Assembly (NCBI GenBank): GCA_024692565.1
Contig: JAILMN010000010.1
Span: 1-64,000 of the forward strand
From: Paludibacteraceae bacterium
Lineage (GTDB): Bacteria; Bacteroidota; Bacteroidia; Bacteroidales; Paludibacteraceae
Reading direction: 5' to 3'
Length of the DNA: 64,000 nucleotides
The notes under the pieces were generated by a model. That model was not told the origin of the DNA and made no database searches. It saw nothing but the letters and a program-made list of their open reading frames with translations. The position numbers and the translations under genes are program-made. Positions 26,544 to 36,558 of this stretch are shown piece by piece; the first letter of the stretch is position 1, and each line of letters begins with the position of its first letter.

Positions 26544-27266
26544 ATGAAATACATCATCTATCCGTTTTATATCGTCTATCAGTATCTGATAGCATGGCCG
26601 TTATTGGTGTGCCTCACCATCTTCACGGCCTTGTTCACCATCGTGACCGTCCATTGGCGCAACGCGGAGTTTGTGCATAAGGTGCAGCAGTTCTGGTCGC
26701 GCTCGTTCTTCTGGTTGATGTTCTTGCCCGTTTCTGTCGATGGAACCGAGCATATTCAGCCCAATCAGAGTTATGTCTTCGTGTCCAATCACCAGTCGAT
26801 GTTCGATGTGTGGTTGATCTACGGATGGCTGCCGGTGATCTTCAAATGGCTGATGAAAGCGGAGTTGCGCAAAGTGCCGTTTGTCGGAACGGGATGCAAA
26901 GCTGCCGGACATATTTTTGTGGATAGGCGCAATGCCAAAGCGGCGATGGAGAGCCTCAAAGAGGTGGAGAAGCAGCTGGTGAACGGCGTATGTACGGTCA
27001 TTTTCCCGGAAGGAACACGCAGTCTCGATGGTCAGGTGGGACGTTTCAAACGCGGTGCGTTCCAGATTGCATGGGATTTAGGCCTACCCGTCATCCCGCT
27101 TTCGCTCGACGGATGCTTTGAGGTGCTGCCCAAAGGCAAACCCTTCGTTCATCGCGTGCCAGTACATATGCACATTGGCGAACCCATTGATCTGAAGCAG
27201 TTCGCGGATGCTAACGAAGCGATCGAAGCGGTAAGAAATGCCGTAATCAACGGAAGAAAATCGTAA
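26544..27266 (+). CDS. plsC: 1-acyl-sn-glycerol-3-phosphate acyltransferase
   Basis: PlsC acylates lysophosphatidate to phosphatidate in phospholipid synthesis at the inner membrane. In the 240-aa protein an N-terminal membrane segment precedes the HX4D motif SNHQSMFDVW, then GHIFVDRRNAKAAMESL and FPEGTRSLDGQVGRFKRG. The gene ends on the first base of holB (1-bp overlap). Confidence 0.93.
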   Translation: MKYIIYPFYIVYQYLIAWPLLVCLTIFTALFTIVTVHWRNAEFVHKVQQFWSRSFFWLMFLPVSVDGTEHIQPNQSYVFVSNHQSMFDVWLIYGWLPVIFKWLMKAELRKVPFVGTGCKAAGHIFVDRRNAKAAMESLKEVEKQLVNGVCTVIFPEGTRSLDGQVGRFKRGAFQIAWDLGLPVIPLSLDGCFEVLPKGKPFVHRVPVHMHIGEPIDLKQFADANEAIEAVRNAVINGRKS

Positions 27267-28423
27267 TGCTATTCCGCGAAATCATAGGACAGGAAGCTAC
27301 GAAGCAGCAACTTCGTCAGGCGGTGCGAGAGGGACGAATCCCTCATGCGCAACTCTTTGCCGGCATCTCGGGTATTGGCAAACTGCAACTGGCGTTGGCG
27401 TATGCCCAATACCTCAATTGTCCGCATAGTACGGACGAAGACAGTTGTGGAACTTGCCCGACCTGTCTGCAGTTTGAGCGATTGCAGCATCCGGATCTGC
27501 ATTTCGTCTTCCCGATCGTCGGTTCGGATGAGACCTGTGACTCCTTCCTCGAGCCTTGGCGCGAGATTATTCTCAATAAGCATTACTTTGACCTCGAAGA
27601 TTGGCATAAAGCCTTGGGCGTTGAGACCAAGCAAAGTATGATCTACGAGAAAGAGAGCGGAGAGATCATGCGCAAATTGAGTCTGAAAGCCTACGGCGAG
27701 GGATATAAAGTGATGATCATCTGGCAGCCCGAGCGGATGAATGCGCAGTGTGCCAATAAGTTGCTCAAATTGTTGGAGGAACCGTCGCCCAAAACGGTCT
27801 TCCTGCTGGTGAGCGAGCATCCGGAGGCGCTATTGTCCACCATTCAGTCGCGCGTGCAAACGATTCGTGTGCCGCGTCTGGAGACGGAGACCATCGCGCA
27901 GGCGTTGCAGCAAAACGGCATAGACGCTACCAAAGCATTGGATATCGCTCGCATCGCTAACGGCAGTTACTTGTCGGCGCTGAAAAAAGCCGATGAATCC
28001 GAAGAAAATCAGCAGGAACTGCGCGATTTTATTGCGCTTTTCAGGGATGCTTATACGGTAGGCGTGCTGCGTGACCCGCATAAGAAATACGAGAGTCTGA
28101 AGCGCTTGCGCCAGTGGAGTCTCGATATGGCGGACAGTAAGGTGGGACGCGAGAAACAGAAGCATTTTCTGCAGTATGCCCAGCAGCAGGTGCGGGAGAA
28201 CTACATCCGCAATCTCGCACAACCCGAACTCAATTACCAGATGGAGGAGGAGCGGGCGTTCTCCGCTAATTTTGCGCCGTATATTCATAGCGGCAATGTG
28301 GAAGCCATCATGAACCAACTCGATCTGGCGGAGCGACAAATAGAGCAGAACGGCAATGCCAAAGTGATTTTCTTTGACCTTTGCCTGCAAATGATAGTAT
28401 TGATCAAAAAACCAAAAATATGA
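27266..28423 (+). CDS. holB: DNA polymerase III subunit delta-prime
   Basis: The clamp-loader stator subunit. The 385-aa AAA+ protein has the zinc module CPHSTDEDSCGTCPTC and ILLLEEPS-like KLLKLLEEPSPKTVFLLVSE, followed by TIQSRVQTIRVPRL. The P-loop reads SGIGKLQLA, lacking the Ser/Thr after the lysine, as expected for a delta-prime subunit that does not hydrolyse ATP. It overlaps ricT as ATGA. Confidence 0.93.
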   Translation: MLFREIIGQEATKQQLRQAVREGRIPHAQLFAGISGIGKLQLALAYAQYLNCPHSTDEDSCGTCPTCLQFERLQHPDLHFVFPIVGSDETCDSFLEPWREIILNKHYFDLEDWHKALGVETKQSMIYEKESGEIMRKLSLKAYGEGYKVMIIWQPERMNAQCANKLLKLLEEPSPKTVFLLVSEHPEALLSTIQSRVQTIRVPRLETETIAQALQQNGIDATKALDIARIANGSYLSALKKADESEENQQELRDFIALFRDAYTVGVLRDPHKKYESLKRLRQWSLDMADSKVGREKQKHFLQYAQQQVRENYIRNLAQPELNYQMEEERAFSANFAPYIHSGNVEAIMNQLDLAERQIEQNGNAKVIFFDLCLQMIVLIKKPKI

Positions 28424-29544
28424 AGAAATATATAGTAGGAAACGCGCATGAGCAATTGGGGGCAGCGGCTACGAAGCGCAACTCGGCGCACATGCTGCCC
28501 GTCAGCGATTGGCTGTCGGATCTGCCGGAGAATACCCAATTGACGGATTTGGTAGAAGTGCAATTTAAGAATACCCGAAAGGGCTATTTCCATAATAGCC
28601 AGCATCTGCCTTTGGAGAAAGGTGTGAAAGTGGTGGTGGAAGCCAACCCGGGTCATGACTTGGGTGAAGTGGTGCTGACGGGTAAACTGGTGGAGCTGCA
28701 GATACGTAAGAATCGTATCGACTCCTCGCGTTATGAGATACGTCAGGTCGTACGCATTGCCACAGAAGAAGATTTGGAACGCGCGGAGCAGGCGCATGCG
28801 CGCGAGCACGAGACGATGATCAAAGCGCGCCAATTGGCTAAGTCTCTGGGGCTGGAGATGAAAATCGGCGATGTGGAGTATCAGGGAGACGGCTCGAAAG
28901 CGATCTTCTTCTATATCGCTGACGGACGTGTCGATTTCCGTCAACTCATCAAGGTGTATGCCGAAACCTTCCGCATCCGCGTTGAGATGAAGCAGATCGG
29001 TGCGCGCCAGGAAGCAGGACGTATCGGCGGAACGGGTCCTTGCGGACGCGAGTTGTGCTGCTCCACATGGATGATCAATTTCTCGTCGGTAGGAACAGGA
29101 GCGGCGCGGCTGCAGAATATATCGCCTAACCCGCAGAAGTTAGCCGGCATGTGTGCGAAACTCAAGTGCTGTCTCAACTACGAGGTGCCGGTCTATGAAG
29201 ATGCATCGAAATTATTGCCGTCCCGCAATATTCCTTTGGAGACGAAGGATGCTACGTATTATTTCTTCTCTGCCGACCCGTTGGCGGGTACCGTCACCTA
29301 TTCGTCCGATGAGCACGTGATGGCGAATCTGCAAACCATCACCACGGGTCGTGCGCATGAGATCATCGCGATGAACAGGCGCGGAGAAAAACCGTTTAAT
29401 CTGGAGGGCACGCGTGCCGTGGTGCCGGAGGTCGGTTACCAGAATGTGCTGGGACACGACGATGTAACGCGTTTTGACCGCAAGAAAAAGCATCATCATA
29501 ACGACAGACGTGATGACCGAAGAGATAGGAGGGATAGAAAATGA
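28420..29544 (+). CDS. ricT: RicT/YaaT-like PSP1-domain protein
   Basis: A 374-aa protein with a PSP1 C-terminal domain and the cysteine clusters GPCGRELCCS and CAKLKCCLNYE that bind iron-sulfur in the RicT (YaaT) family. In Bacillus subtilis RicT works with RicA and RicF on RNA processing and development; in Bacteroidota its role is not established. The start at 28420 (MKKYIVGNAHEQ) overlaps the holB stop. The holB-ricT pairing is common in bacteria. The C-terminus is a His/Arg/Asp-rich tail. Confidence 0.88.
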   Translation: MKKYIVGNAHEQLGAAATKRNSAHMLPVSDWLSDLPENTQLTDLVEVQFKNTRKGYFHNSQHLPLEKGVKVVVEANPGHDLGEVVLTGKLVELQIRKNRIDSSRYEIRQVVRIATEEDLERAEQAHAREHETMIKARQLAKSLGLEMKIGDVEYQGDGSKAIFFYIADGRVDFRQLIKVYAETFRIRVEMKQIGARQEAGRIGGTGPCGRELCCSTWMINFSSVGTGAARLQNISPNPQKLAGMCAKLKCCLNYEVPVYEDASKLLPSRNIPLETKDATYYFFSADPLAGTVTYSSDEHVMANLQTITTGRAHEIIAMNRRGEKPFNLEGTRAVVPEVGYQNVLGHDDVTRFDRKKKHHHNDRRDDRRDRRDRK

Positions 29545-29996
29545 AACGATTAACCATTGGTTTGGCTGTGCTGGCGCTCTGCTTATCTTCCTGCAGAACC
29601 GATATTGTATATAGTCAATTTTCCCCGATATCATCGGATAAATGGAATGTGGATTCGGCGGTGCAATTTGATTATTCCATCGATGATGCATCGGTGCCAT
29701 ACCGCATGCTGGTCTATTTGAGGCACAACGAGCGCTATCCTTACCAGAATATTTGGCTCTTTGTGGATAATGGAGCGCGCAAGGATACGATTGAGTTCTA
29801 TCTGGCGGATGACCGCGGCAGATGGTTGGGAGACAAGCATTACGGCTTTATCGAGATGCCTGTGCTCATCGAGGAGGAGAAGCAATTCCCCGATACCGGA
29901 CGATACACGCTCACTATTGCGCACGGCATGCGGGACTCGTTGCTGCGCGGCGTGACGGATATAGGATTGGAGATCATACGTAATGGGGAAAAATAA
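29541..29996 (+). CDS. gldH: Gliding motility lipoprotein GldH-like
   Basis: A 151-aa predicted lipoprotein (lipobox around LCLSSC) whose layout (early [53 protein letters not shown]) follows GldH. GldH is needed for gliding in Flavobacterium and is conserved in many non-gliding Bacteroidales, where its role is unknown. It overlaps ricT by 4 bp and trmB by 14 bp. With gldB it suggests a type IX secretion lineage. Confidence 0.85.
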   Translation: MKRLTIGLAVLALCLSSCRTDIVYSQFSPISSDKWNVDSAVQFDYSIDDASVPYRMLVYLRHNERYPYQNIWLFVDNGARKDTIEFYLADDRGRWLGDKHYGFIEMPVLIEEEKQFPDTGRYTLTIAHGMRDSLLRGVTDIGLEIIRNGEK

Positions 29997-30729
29997 ACTC
30001 AAGAAGTTTGCGGAGATGGAGACTTTCTCCAATGTGTTTCAACCGCCGTATGAACCGATGGCGGGGCATTGGCATGAGCGCTATTTCCGTAATGACCATC
30101 CGATCGTGCTGGAGTTGGGCTGCGGACGGGGTGAATATACCGTAGGCATGGCGCGCAAGTATCCGGAGAAAAACTTCATCGGCGTGGATATCAAAGGAGC
30201 ACGTATGTGGGCGGGTGCCAAAGAGGCGGAGCAGGAAGGCCTGCGCAATGTGGCGTTTCTGCGAACAAACATCGAATTCATCGAAACTTTTTTTGCCGCC
30301 AACGAGGTGGATGAGGTGTGGATCACCTTCTGTGACCCGCAGATGAAGAAAGCTACCAAACGACTTACCTCCACCTATTTCATGCAGCGCTACCAGCGTA
30401 TCGTTAAGCCCAACGGGCTTATTCATCTGAAAACGGACAGCCCCTTCCTCTATACCTATACCATGGAGATGCTGCGGCTGAATCCTTATCCCGTGCGCTG
30501 TTCCACGGATGATTTATATGCGGATTCGCTCGCATTCAACGAGCAATTTTCGGATGCTCGTGCCCTGCAGACGCACTATGAGAAGCAGTGGCTCGACCGT
30601 GGAATGAGTATCAAGTATGCGGAGTGGCAATTGGCGCCTCTCACCGCTTGGGAGGAACCCACCATCGAAATAGAAAAAGACAGTTATCGTTCATACGGAA
30701 GAAATTATGTATCCTCAACAAATCATTGA
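29983..30729 (+). CDS. trmB: tRNA (guanine46-N7)-methyltransferase
   Basis: A SAM-dependent enzyme making m7G46 in tRNA. The 248-aa protein has the SAM motif [36 protein letters not shown] and the family motif near [17 protein letters not shown], where most bacteria have FPDPW; from memory, a form like SDPQ is usual in Bacteroidota. It overlaps gldH by 14 bp and mrp by 23 bp. Confidence 0.92.
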   Translation: MGKNKLKKFAEMETFSNVFQPPYEPMAGHWHERYFRNDHPIVLELGCGRGEYTVGMARKYPEKNFIGVDIKGARMWAGAKEAEQEGLRNVAFLRTNIEFIETFFAANEVDEVWITFCDPQMKKATKRLTSTYFMQRYQRIVKPNGLIHLKTDSPFLYTYTMEMLRLNPYPVRCSTDDLYADSLAFNEQFSDARALQTHYEKQWLDRGMSIKYAEWQLAPLTAWEEPTIEIEKDSYRSYGRNYVSSTNH

Positions 30730-31756
30730 TGCGCTGCGCCATGTGCGCTATCCAGGTACGGGCAAAGACCTCATAGAGAGCGGAATGCTGGAAGATGATA
30801 TCCGTATCTCCGGCTTTGAGGTGTCGTTCTCGCTCATTTTCCAAAAGGACAACGATCCCTTTGCGAAATCCGTGATGAAAGCGGCAGAAGTGGCGCTCCA
30901 AACCTATGTCGATCCGAATATAGCGGTGAAGATCCATCCCAAATATACCAAATCGTCAATCGTCAATCGTCAATCGTCAATCGCTCCCTCGTCCATTCAC
31001 GCGAAGCACATCATCGCCATCCATAGCGGCAAGGGCGGAGTAGGTAAAAGTACGGTGACGGCGAACCTGGCGGTAGCGTTGGCGCAGAAGGGATACAGCG
31101 TCGGATTGCTCGATGCCGATATTCATGGCCCGTCGATGCCGAAAATGTTCCATACCGAGGATTGCCGACCGATGTCGGTGGAGGAAGAAGGACGTACGCT
31201 CATCGAGCCCATCGAGCAGTACGGCGTGAAGATGCTGTCCATCGGTTTCTTCGTCAATCCCGAGCAAGCGGTCATCTGGCGCGGAGGCATGGCATCGAAT
31301 GCTATCAAACAGTTGATAGAAGATGCCCATTGGGGCGAATTGGATTATTTCCTTATCGACCTGCCGCCGGGCACCAGTGATATCCACCTCACGCTGATAT
31401 CGGAACTGCAACTGACAGGTGCCATCGTGGTGACGACACCGCAACCCGTGGCGCTTGTGGATGCACGCAAAGGTGTAGAGATGTTCCAAAACGAGAAAAT
31501 TAATGTACCTATCCTCGGTCTCATCGAGAATATGTCGTGGTTCACACCTGCCGAGTTACCTGATAGTAAATATTATATCTTCGGCCGTGACGGAGGAAAA
31601 CGTCTGGCGGAAGAACTGAACGTACCCTTATTGGGTCAGATACCGTTAGTGCAATCGATACGCGAAGGTGGAGATGAAGGTATGCCTATTGTCCTTCAGG
31701 GCGGTCATCCTGCCGCGGCGGCATTCGAAGCAATAGCGAAGCAATTGGAAGATTAA
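30707..31756 (+). CDS. mrp: Mrp/ApbC-type P-loop iron-sulfur carrier
   Basis: A 349-aa protein: an N-terminal MIP18/DUF59 domain (residues about 1-80), a linker, then a deviant-Walker-A ATPase domain ([48 protein letters not shown]). Mrp proteins carry Fe-S clusters to target enzymes. The usual C-terminal CxxC is absent; the segment reads [20 protein letters not shown], a form I recall from other Bacteroidota. The linker is partly encoded by a TCGTCAA heptamer repeat. It may serve SufS-dependent cluster delivery. Confidence 0.92.
   Translation: MYPQQIIDALRHVRYPGTGKDLIESGMLEDDIRISGFEVSFSLIFQKDNDPFAKSVMKAAEVALQTYVDPNIAVKIHPKYTKSSIVNRQSSIAPSSIHAKHIIAIHSGKGGVGKSTVTANLAVALAQKGYSVGLLDADIHGPSMPKMFHTEDCRPMSVEEEGRTLIEPIEQYGVKMLSIGFFVNPEQAVIWRGGMASNAIKQLIEDAHWGELDYFLIDLPPGTSDIHLTLISELQLTGAIVVTTPQPVALVDARKGVEMFQNEKINVPILGLIENMSWFTPAELPDSKYYIFGRDGGKRLAEELNVPLLGQIPLVQSIREGGDEGMPIVLQGGHPAAAAFEAIAKQLED
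30953..30980 (+). repeat. TCGTCAA heptamer array in the mrp linker
   Basis: Four perfect tandem TCGTCAA units (30953-30959, -30966, -30973, -30980) followed by a degenerate fifth. Read in frame they give the SSIVNRQ repeat between the DUF59 and ATPase domains. Related units occur in the udk and ychF leaders. Confidence 0.9.
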
Positions 31757-31762
31757 AAGCAC

Positions 31763-33106
31763 ATGAGTCAACCGACGGAATTAGGCATAGAGCCAATACA
31801 TAAACTCCTTTGGAAGTATGCGTTGCCTGCTATCATTGCTATGACGGCTACGTCGTTGTATAACATCGTGGATAGTATCTATATCGGTCACGGATGCGGT
31901 GCGTTGGCGTTAGGCGCATTGACTGTGGCGAAACCATTCATGGATATCTGTGCAGCATTCGGTAGTCTCGTTGGTGTGGGGGCTTCTTCGCTATTAGCAA
32001 TCTATCTTGGTGAGAAAGACTATGACCGAGCCAACCGCGTTTTGGGTAATGTGATCGTGATGAACATCATCCTTTCCGCCGTGGTGATGGTGGTGGGCTT
32101 GGTATGGCTTAATCCCATTCTCATGGCGTTCGGCGCCAGTGAAGATACGATCGGCTATGCGCATCAATACATGGAGATTATCCTGTACGGCAATATCCTG
32201 ACGCATATTTATTTTGGTTTGAATGCGATGTTGCGTTCAGCGGGACATCCGCGTTTCTCAATGACCGCCACCATCGTCGCGGTGGTCATCAATATTATCC
32301 TGGATCCGATCTTTATCTTCGGTCTCGACATGGGTGTCCGTGGAGCCGCTTTGGCAACGGTCATCAGTCAGGCAATCGCGGTCACATGGCAGGTAACAAA
32401 ATTCTTTGATAAGAACGAATTAGTCCGCTTTCATCGGGGGATTTGGCGACTAAATAAGCATATTACTTTTCGTGCATTGGCAATCGGAATGTCCCCGTTC
32501 CTGTATAATATCGCGCATTGTTTTGTGGTGGTCATCATCAATAATCAACTGAAGACGTTCGGTGGCGATATGGCGATTGCGTCCTATGGGGTAATCAACC
32601 GTCTGACCTTCGTCTTTGCGATGATGGTGATGGGTCTCAACCAGGGTATGCAACCTATCGCGGGGTATAACTACGGAGCGAAGCACTACGACCGTATGCT
32701 CAAATCCTTCTACCTCACCTGCCTGTATGCTACGGGCGTGATGGGCTGCGTGTTTATCTTGGGAGAGTGGTTCCCGCGTATGGTCACGCAGATGTTCACG
32801 CATGATCCCTTGCTCATCGACCTCACTATCAAACCGATGCGCATCATCTGTTCGTCCATGCTCATCATCGGCTTCCAGATGGTGACGGGTAATCTCTTTA
32901 CCTCTATCGGTAAGGCAGGCAAAGCCATATTCCTCAGCCTGACGCGTCAGGTGCTCTATCTCATACCGCTGGCGTTGTGGATGCCGCTGCTCTTTGCCGA
33001 GCCCCTTGACGGTGTATGGTGGTCCATCCCCGTCAGCGACACCTTCTCTGCCATCACCGCCGTCATCGTCCTACTCGCCTCTCGCAAAAAACTACATATG
33101 GAATAA
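31763..33106 (+). CDS. MATE-family multidrug/toxin exporter
   Basis: A 447-aa inner-membrane protein with about twelve hydrophobic helices in two MATE halves. It includes LWKYALPAIIAMTATSLYNIVDSIYIG near the start and GLNQGMQPIAGYNYGAKHYDR in the second half, both typical of NorM/DinF-like exporters driven by Na+ or H+. The substrate is unknown. It starts 6 bp after mrp. Confidence 0.92.
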   Translation: MSQPTELGIEPIHKLLWKYALPAIIAMTATSLYNIVDSIYIGHGCGALALGALTVAKPFMDICAAFGSLVGVGASSLLAIYLGEKDYDRANRVLGNVIVMNIILSAVVMVVGLVWLNPILMAFGASEDTIGYAHQYMEIILYGNILTHIYFGLNAMLRSAGHPRFSMTATIVAVVINIILDPIFIFGLDMGVRGAALATVISQAIAVTWQVTKFFDKNELVRFHRGIWRLNKHITFRALAIGMSPFLYNIAHCFVVVIINNQLKTFGGDMAIASYGVINRLTFVFAMMVMGLNQGMQPIAGYNYGAKHYDRMLKSFYLTCLYATGVMGCVFILGEWFPRMVTQMFTHDPLLIDLTIKPMRIICSSMLIIGFQMVTGNLFTSIGKAGKAIFLSLTRQVLYLIPLALWMPLLFAEPLDGVWWSIPVSDTFSAITAVIVLLASRKKLHME

Positions 33107-33117
33107 ATCATTTGCTT

Positions 33118-36100
33118 ATGGCTAATTATCGCGTTATAAAGAATACCGTGATGCTGTGCGCAACTTTGGGTTTCTCCACTTTTGTCTCGGCAGCACCTTG
33201 GACAGGAGCCAAGACGGAACCTGTCAACGACGGCACGACCTACACGATCGCTACGCCGGAAGAGTTGGCGTGGATAGCGGAGGCGAGTCAAACCAATACG
33301 TTCGCAGGCAAAATAATCCGTCTGACGGACGATCTCGATTTGGGTGGTACGCACCCCACACCTCCCAGTTGGATACCTATCGGCAGTGAAGCGGCGCCGT
33401 TCCAAGGAGAGCTGGACGGCAATATCCATGTGGTGTATAATCTCTATATGCTTAGTTCCGCCTTTCCCAAGGGCGCAGGCCTCATCGCGGAGACAGGAGA
33501 GGCTGCCGTGGTGCATCATCTAGGTATCGCGCAAGGCCAGATTATGACCGATGGTTCCAATAATGTCGGCTCGTTCGTGGGCGTGAACCGCGGAACGATT
33601 CACCATTGTTTTAACATGCTGCAGATCATCGCCCATAATGGCGATAACATCGGCGGTCTGGTTGGAACAAACTACGGCGCAATTAACTATTCCTATAATG
33701 CCGGCATTATCACGGACGCCAATAATCATGTAGGAGGATTAGTCGGTTTCAATAGTGTCTCTTCCGTATTAGATAATTGCTATAACATGGGTTACTGCAA
33801 AGGAACCGACCACGTAGGAGCGCTATTTGGCAAGAACGAAGCTCCTGAGACACAATTGATTAAAGTGGTTTTTGACCAGCAGTTGACGCGCATGTATGCA
33901 ACGGGTTATGGGGCCAATGATCCTATCCTTACGGACAATACGAAATATGCGATTGAAAAGTCCAAAAACTTTTGGCAGTACGGTCCGTATTATCAAAATC
34001 CAGAGGTTGAATGGTGTAGCGACGTGCATGCACAGTTGGTTTGTTTCAAAAATCACCCTGCGTCTTGGCTGTCCGGCTTTGCCGTCAGTCTGGATGCCGA
34101 CAATCGCCCTATCGAGCGTGCGGAAGGAGTAGGTGCACCAAAGGAAGGAAATGTCCCGCGGCAGACTATCATATTAGATAGGTTGTATAATAATCTCGGA
34201 GAAGGACAATGGTATTCACCCAGCCCGGATGTAATCTATATCCCCAGCCCCACTTCTTCTGTCGCCCAAGTATTCCGTCCATGCGGTAACCAGGAGGTTA
34301 TCCTCACGCAGACTTATGATAAGTTCGTCAAGCAAGTATATACGATTGTGAAAGGATACGATGTGTTTGATGCCGGAGTCGTGTCCGGAGAAACATGGGC
34401 TTGTTGGAACCAAGAGGATGTCAAGTTCATGGTGCAGAATAACGGTGGCAAAGAGGCATCCGGAGGCAAGGATGATGAACAGAAGAACTCAACGTATAGT
34501 TACCAATATATGATTATCCGCGATACGGTCATCAGTCGCTATCCGGAGCATTATGAACCGATAGACACGTTCTATATGCCGCAAGAGATATATAAAGACT
34601 GGTGCCTACCGACGGATGTCCCGGGTGATTATGCATTCAGACGTTATGTGAAGGATTGCAAGTGTAAAACAGAGTGGACCTTATCACAAGGATTGTATGG
34701 CGCGCCTGTGGGAAGGTTGTTCCTCCATGTGCGCGAGAAATTCGACCCGGGTGAGTTGGTCGAGAAACCGGATACCTTGTACGGCATCTTACCCATTACC
34801 TTGACCATTGAGAGTGCACGGGATGCGTCCGGCGGTGGCGGTCATTTTAACTATACATGGGCGATGACGCGCAGCGCATGGGATCCGGCAACGCAGGACT
34901 GGCTCGCTCCTACCGAAGATGACATCCGCGATCCGCTCTATATGGGCGGCAGTCCGGTCAATACACCCTCTTTCGATTATAACTTCACCAAACCCGGCAA
35001 GTATTCCTTCACGCGTAAGGTCAGCGAAACGGCCTGCGAAGCCTTACCCGTCGAGTCCTTCCGTCCGTATGTGGTCTATGTGTATGAGACGCTTGACCCG
35101 GGACGTATCGATTTGTTCGAGCGCCAGTTATGTACCTCCCTCTGTACCGATACCATCAATGAGATAGACTCCGTCAGTGGCGGTAACGGCATCTATCTCT
35201 ATCGTTGGCTCTGTAATGGCGAACCTATCCCCGGTGCCGATACCACTGTCTTGGATCTGGCGGATATCGCACTAACCCACGGACAGACCTATGTCTTCCA
35301 TCGCCAAGTGAAAGATAACACCGGCCTGATGGATTGGCAGACATCCGCGGGCGAAGTGCACGTGCGTGTTTATAAGGACTACGACGCCGGTGCAATCACG
35401 CCGATTGATGACCAACTATGTACGGACAACAGCACCATCGATGACGTGCCGATGACCATCCTTCAGCAGCAGGCAGCTACAGGCGAACCGGGTAGCGAGT
35501 ATGTCTATTGCTGGTTGCTCTATCGCGGCGGTGCGGACACCTTACTCCTGGATACTATCCATCATAATGCCCCTACGCTTGATACTACGATCTCCCTCAG
35601 TTCATACGGACTCTCCGTACCCGTAACGCTCTATGTCCAACGGGCCGTACTGAACCTGCTGTGTGAGTCGGAGCGGAAAATATCTGCGAACTCCGCCATG
35701 TGGCGATTCGGTCGTTCGGAAAAACGAACGGAGTACGTCAAGGCCTGCACGCTGCCCTATGTCTATACCTATACTTTTGCGGACGGTAGCACCAAGCAAT
35801 ATCGCTTCACGCAAGAGAATGAGACCACGGTGATGCAGGATCAGACCACGGAGGGATGCTCGCTTGATGTCACGCTGCAATGTCTCTTGACCTCCACTCC
35901 GGAAGTGGAAGTGGAACCCGTTCTCTCGGTTTGCGAGACAGCGCAGATCATGAATATCTCCTATACGGTCGTTAACGGTGCGCCGGATCATTTTGACCTC
36001 ACCTTCTCGGAGAGCGCCAAGGAGATAGGCTTCCGCGATTCGCTCAACGCACCGATGCCCGTATCGCAAATCATCGAGATCCCCGTTCCGACTCCGCTGC

Positions 36101-36558
36101 CCTTGGGCAAACATTCGATGACAATCTCTTTCTTTGCAGAGACAGCCAGCTCCGATGACTGCAAACGCAGCGCACCGACTATCCTGCCCTTCTCCATCGA
36201 CTTGGATGGCTTTGTGCATCGCAAAGAGAACGAGGTTGTCTTCGTGGATAATAGCGGTAAGCATAACGACAAGGGTCTCACCTTTGTGTCCTATCAGTGG
36301 TATCGCAACAACGAACCGATCGAAGACGCCACGGGGCAGTTCTACTATGAGTACAACGGCCTGAACGGATTCTACCAGGTGGTGATGATCGGCGCGGACG
36401 GAACGGAGTACCGCAGCTGTGTCTATGAGTACCGACCGATAACGCCGGTCAACGAGATCGAAGACGGCTCTCGCGGAAAGAAAATTCTTCGTGACGGACG
36501 ACTACTGCTCATCCTCAATGAGAAAACCTATAACATGCTTGGCCAGGAAGAGAAATAA
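33118..36558 (+). CDS. Large exported surface protein with GLUG-like repeats and a T9SS-like tail
   Basis: From the ATG at 33118 the protein is 1146 aa; the longer track ORF reads into MATE. A signal peptide (ending FSTFVSAAPW) is followed by about three GLUG-like repeats (NIGGLVGTNYG, HVGGLVGFNS, HVGALFGKN, residues about 140-240). A long beta-rich, cysteine-containing region of Ig/PKD-like character then follows with recurrent VYDAG/YDAGAI segments. The end, KKILRDGRLLLILNEKTYN, resembles C-terminal tails of secreted Bacteroidales proteins and the tail of the 48.1-kb gene. Probably an adhesin or surface layer protein. The next gene, an OmpA protein, abuts it. Confidence 0.75.
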   Translation: MANYRVIKNTVMLCATLGFSTFVSAAPWTGAKTEPVNDGTTYTIATPEELAWIAEASQTNTFAGKIIRLTDDLDLGGTHPTPPSWIPIGSEAAPFQGELDGNIHVVYNLYMLSSAFPKGAGLIAETGEAAVVHHLGIAQGQIMTDGSNNVGSFVGVNRGTIHHCFNMLQIIAHNGDNIGGLVGTNYGAINYSYNAGIITDANNHVGGLVGFNSVSSVLDNCYNMGYCKGTDHVGALFGKNEAPETQLIKVVFDQQLTRMYATGYGANDPILTDNTKYAIEKSKNFWQYGPYYQNPEVEWCSDVHAQLVCFKNHPASWLSGFAVSLDADNRPIERAEGVGAPKEGNVPRQTIILDRLYNNLGEGQWYSPSPDVIYIPSPTSSVAQVFRPCGNQEVILTQTYDKFVKQVYTIVKGYDVFDAGVVSGETWACWNQEDVKFMVQNNGGKEASGGKDDEQKNSTYSYQYMIIRDTVISRYPEHYEPIDTFYMPQEIYKDWCLPTDVPGDYAFRRYVKDCKCKTEWTLSQGLYGAPVGRLFLHVREKFDPGELVEKPDTLYGILPITLTIESARDASGGGGHFNYTWAMTRSAWDPATQDWLAPTEDDIRDPLYMGGSPVNTPSFDYNFTKPGKYSFTRKVSETACEALPVESFRPYVVYVYETLDPGRIDLFERQLCTSLCTDTINEIDSVSGGNGIYLYRWLCNGEPIPGADTTVLDLADIALTHGQTYVFHRQVKDNTGLMDWQTSAGEVHVRVYKDYDAGAITPIDDQLCTDNSTIDDVPMTILQQQAATGEPGSEYVYCWLLYRGGADTLLLDTIHHNAPTLDTTISLSSYGLSVPVTLYVQRAVLNLLCESERKISANSAMWRFGRSEKRTEYVKACTLPYVYTYTFADGSTKQYRFTQENETTVMQDQTTEGCSLDVTLQCLLTSTPEVEVEPVLSVCETAQIMNISYTVVNGAPDHFDLTFSESAKEIGFRDSLNAPMPVSQIIEIPVPTPLPLGKHSMTISFFAETASSDDCKRSAPTILPFSIDLDGFVHRKENEVVFVDNSGKHNDKGLTFVSYQWYRNNEPIEDATGQFYYEYNGLNGFYQVVMIGADGTEYRSCVYEYRPITPVNEIEDGSRGKKILRDGRLLLILNEKTYNMLGQEEK

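Noticed and set aside
29762-29770. Perfect DnaA box TGTGGATAA in gldH (another at 50896-50904 in uvrD)
   Set aside because: Single boxes inside coding sequence; about one in every two such windows is expected by chance per 9-mer pair, and no cluster or AT-rich element is near.
33016-33117. N-terminal extension of the large surface protein
   Set aside because: Overlaps the end of the MATE gene in another frame and would bury the signal peptide.
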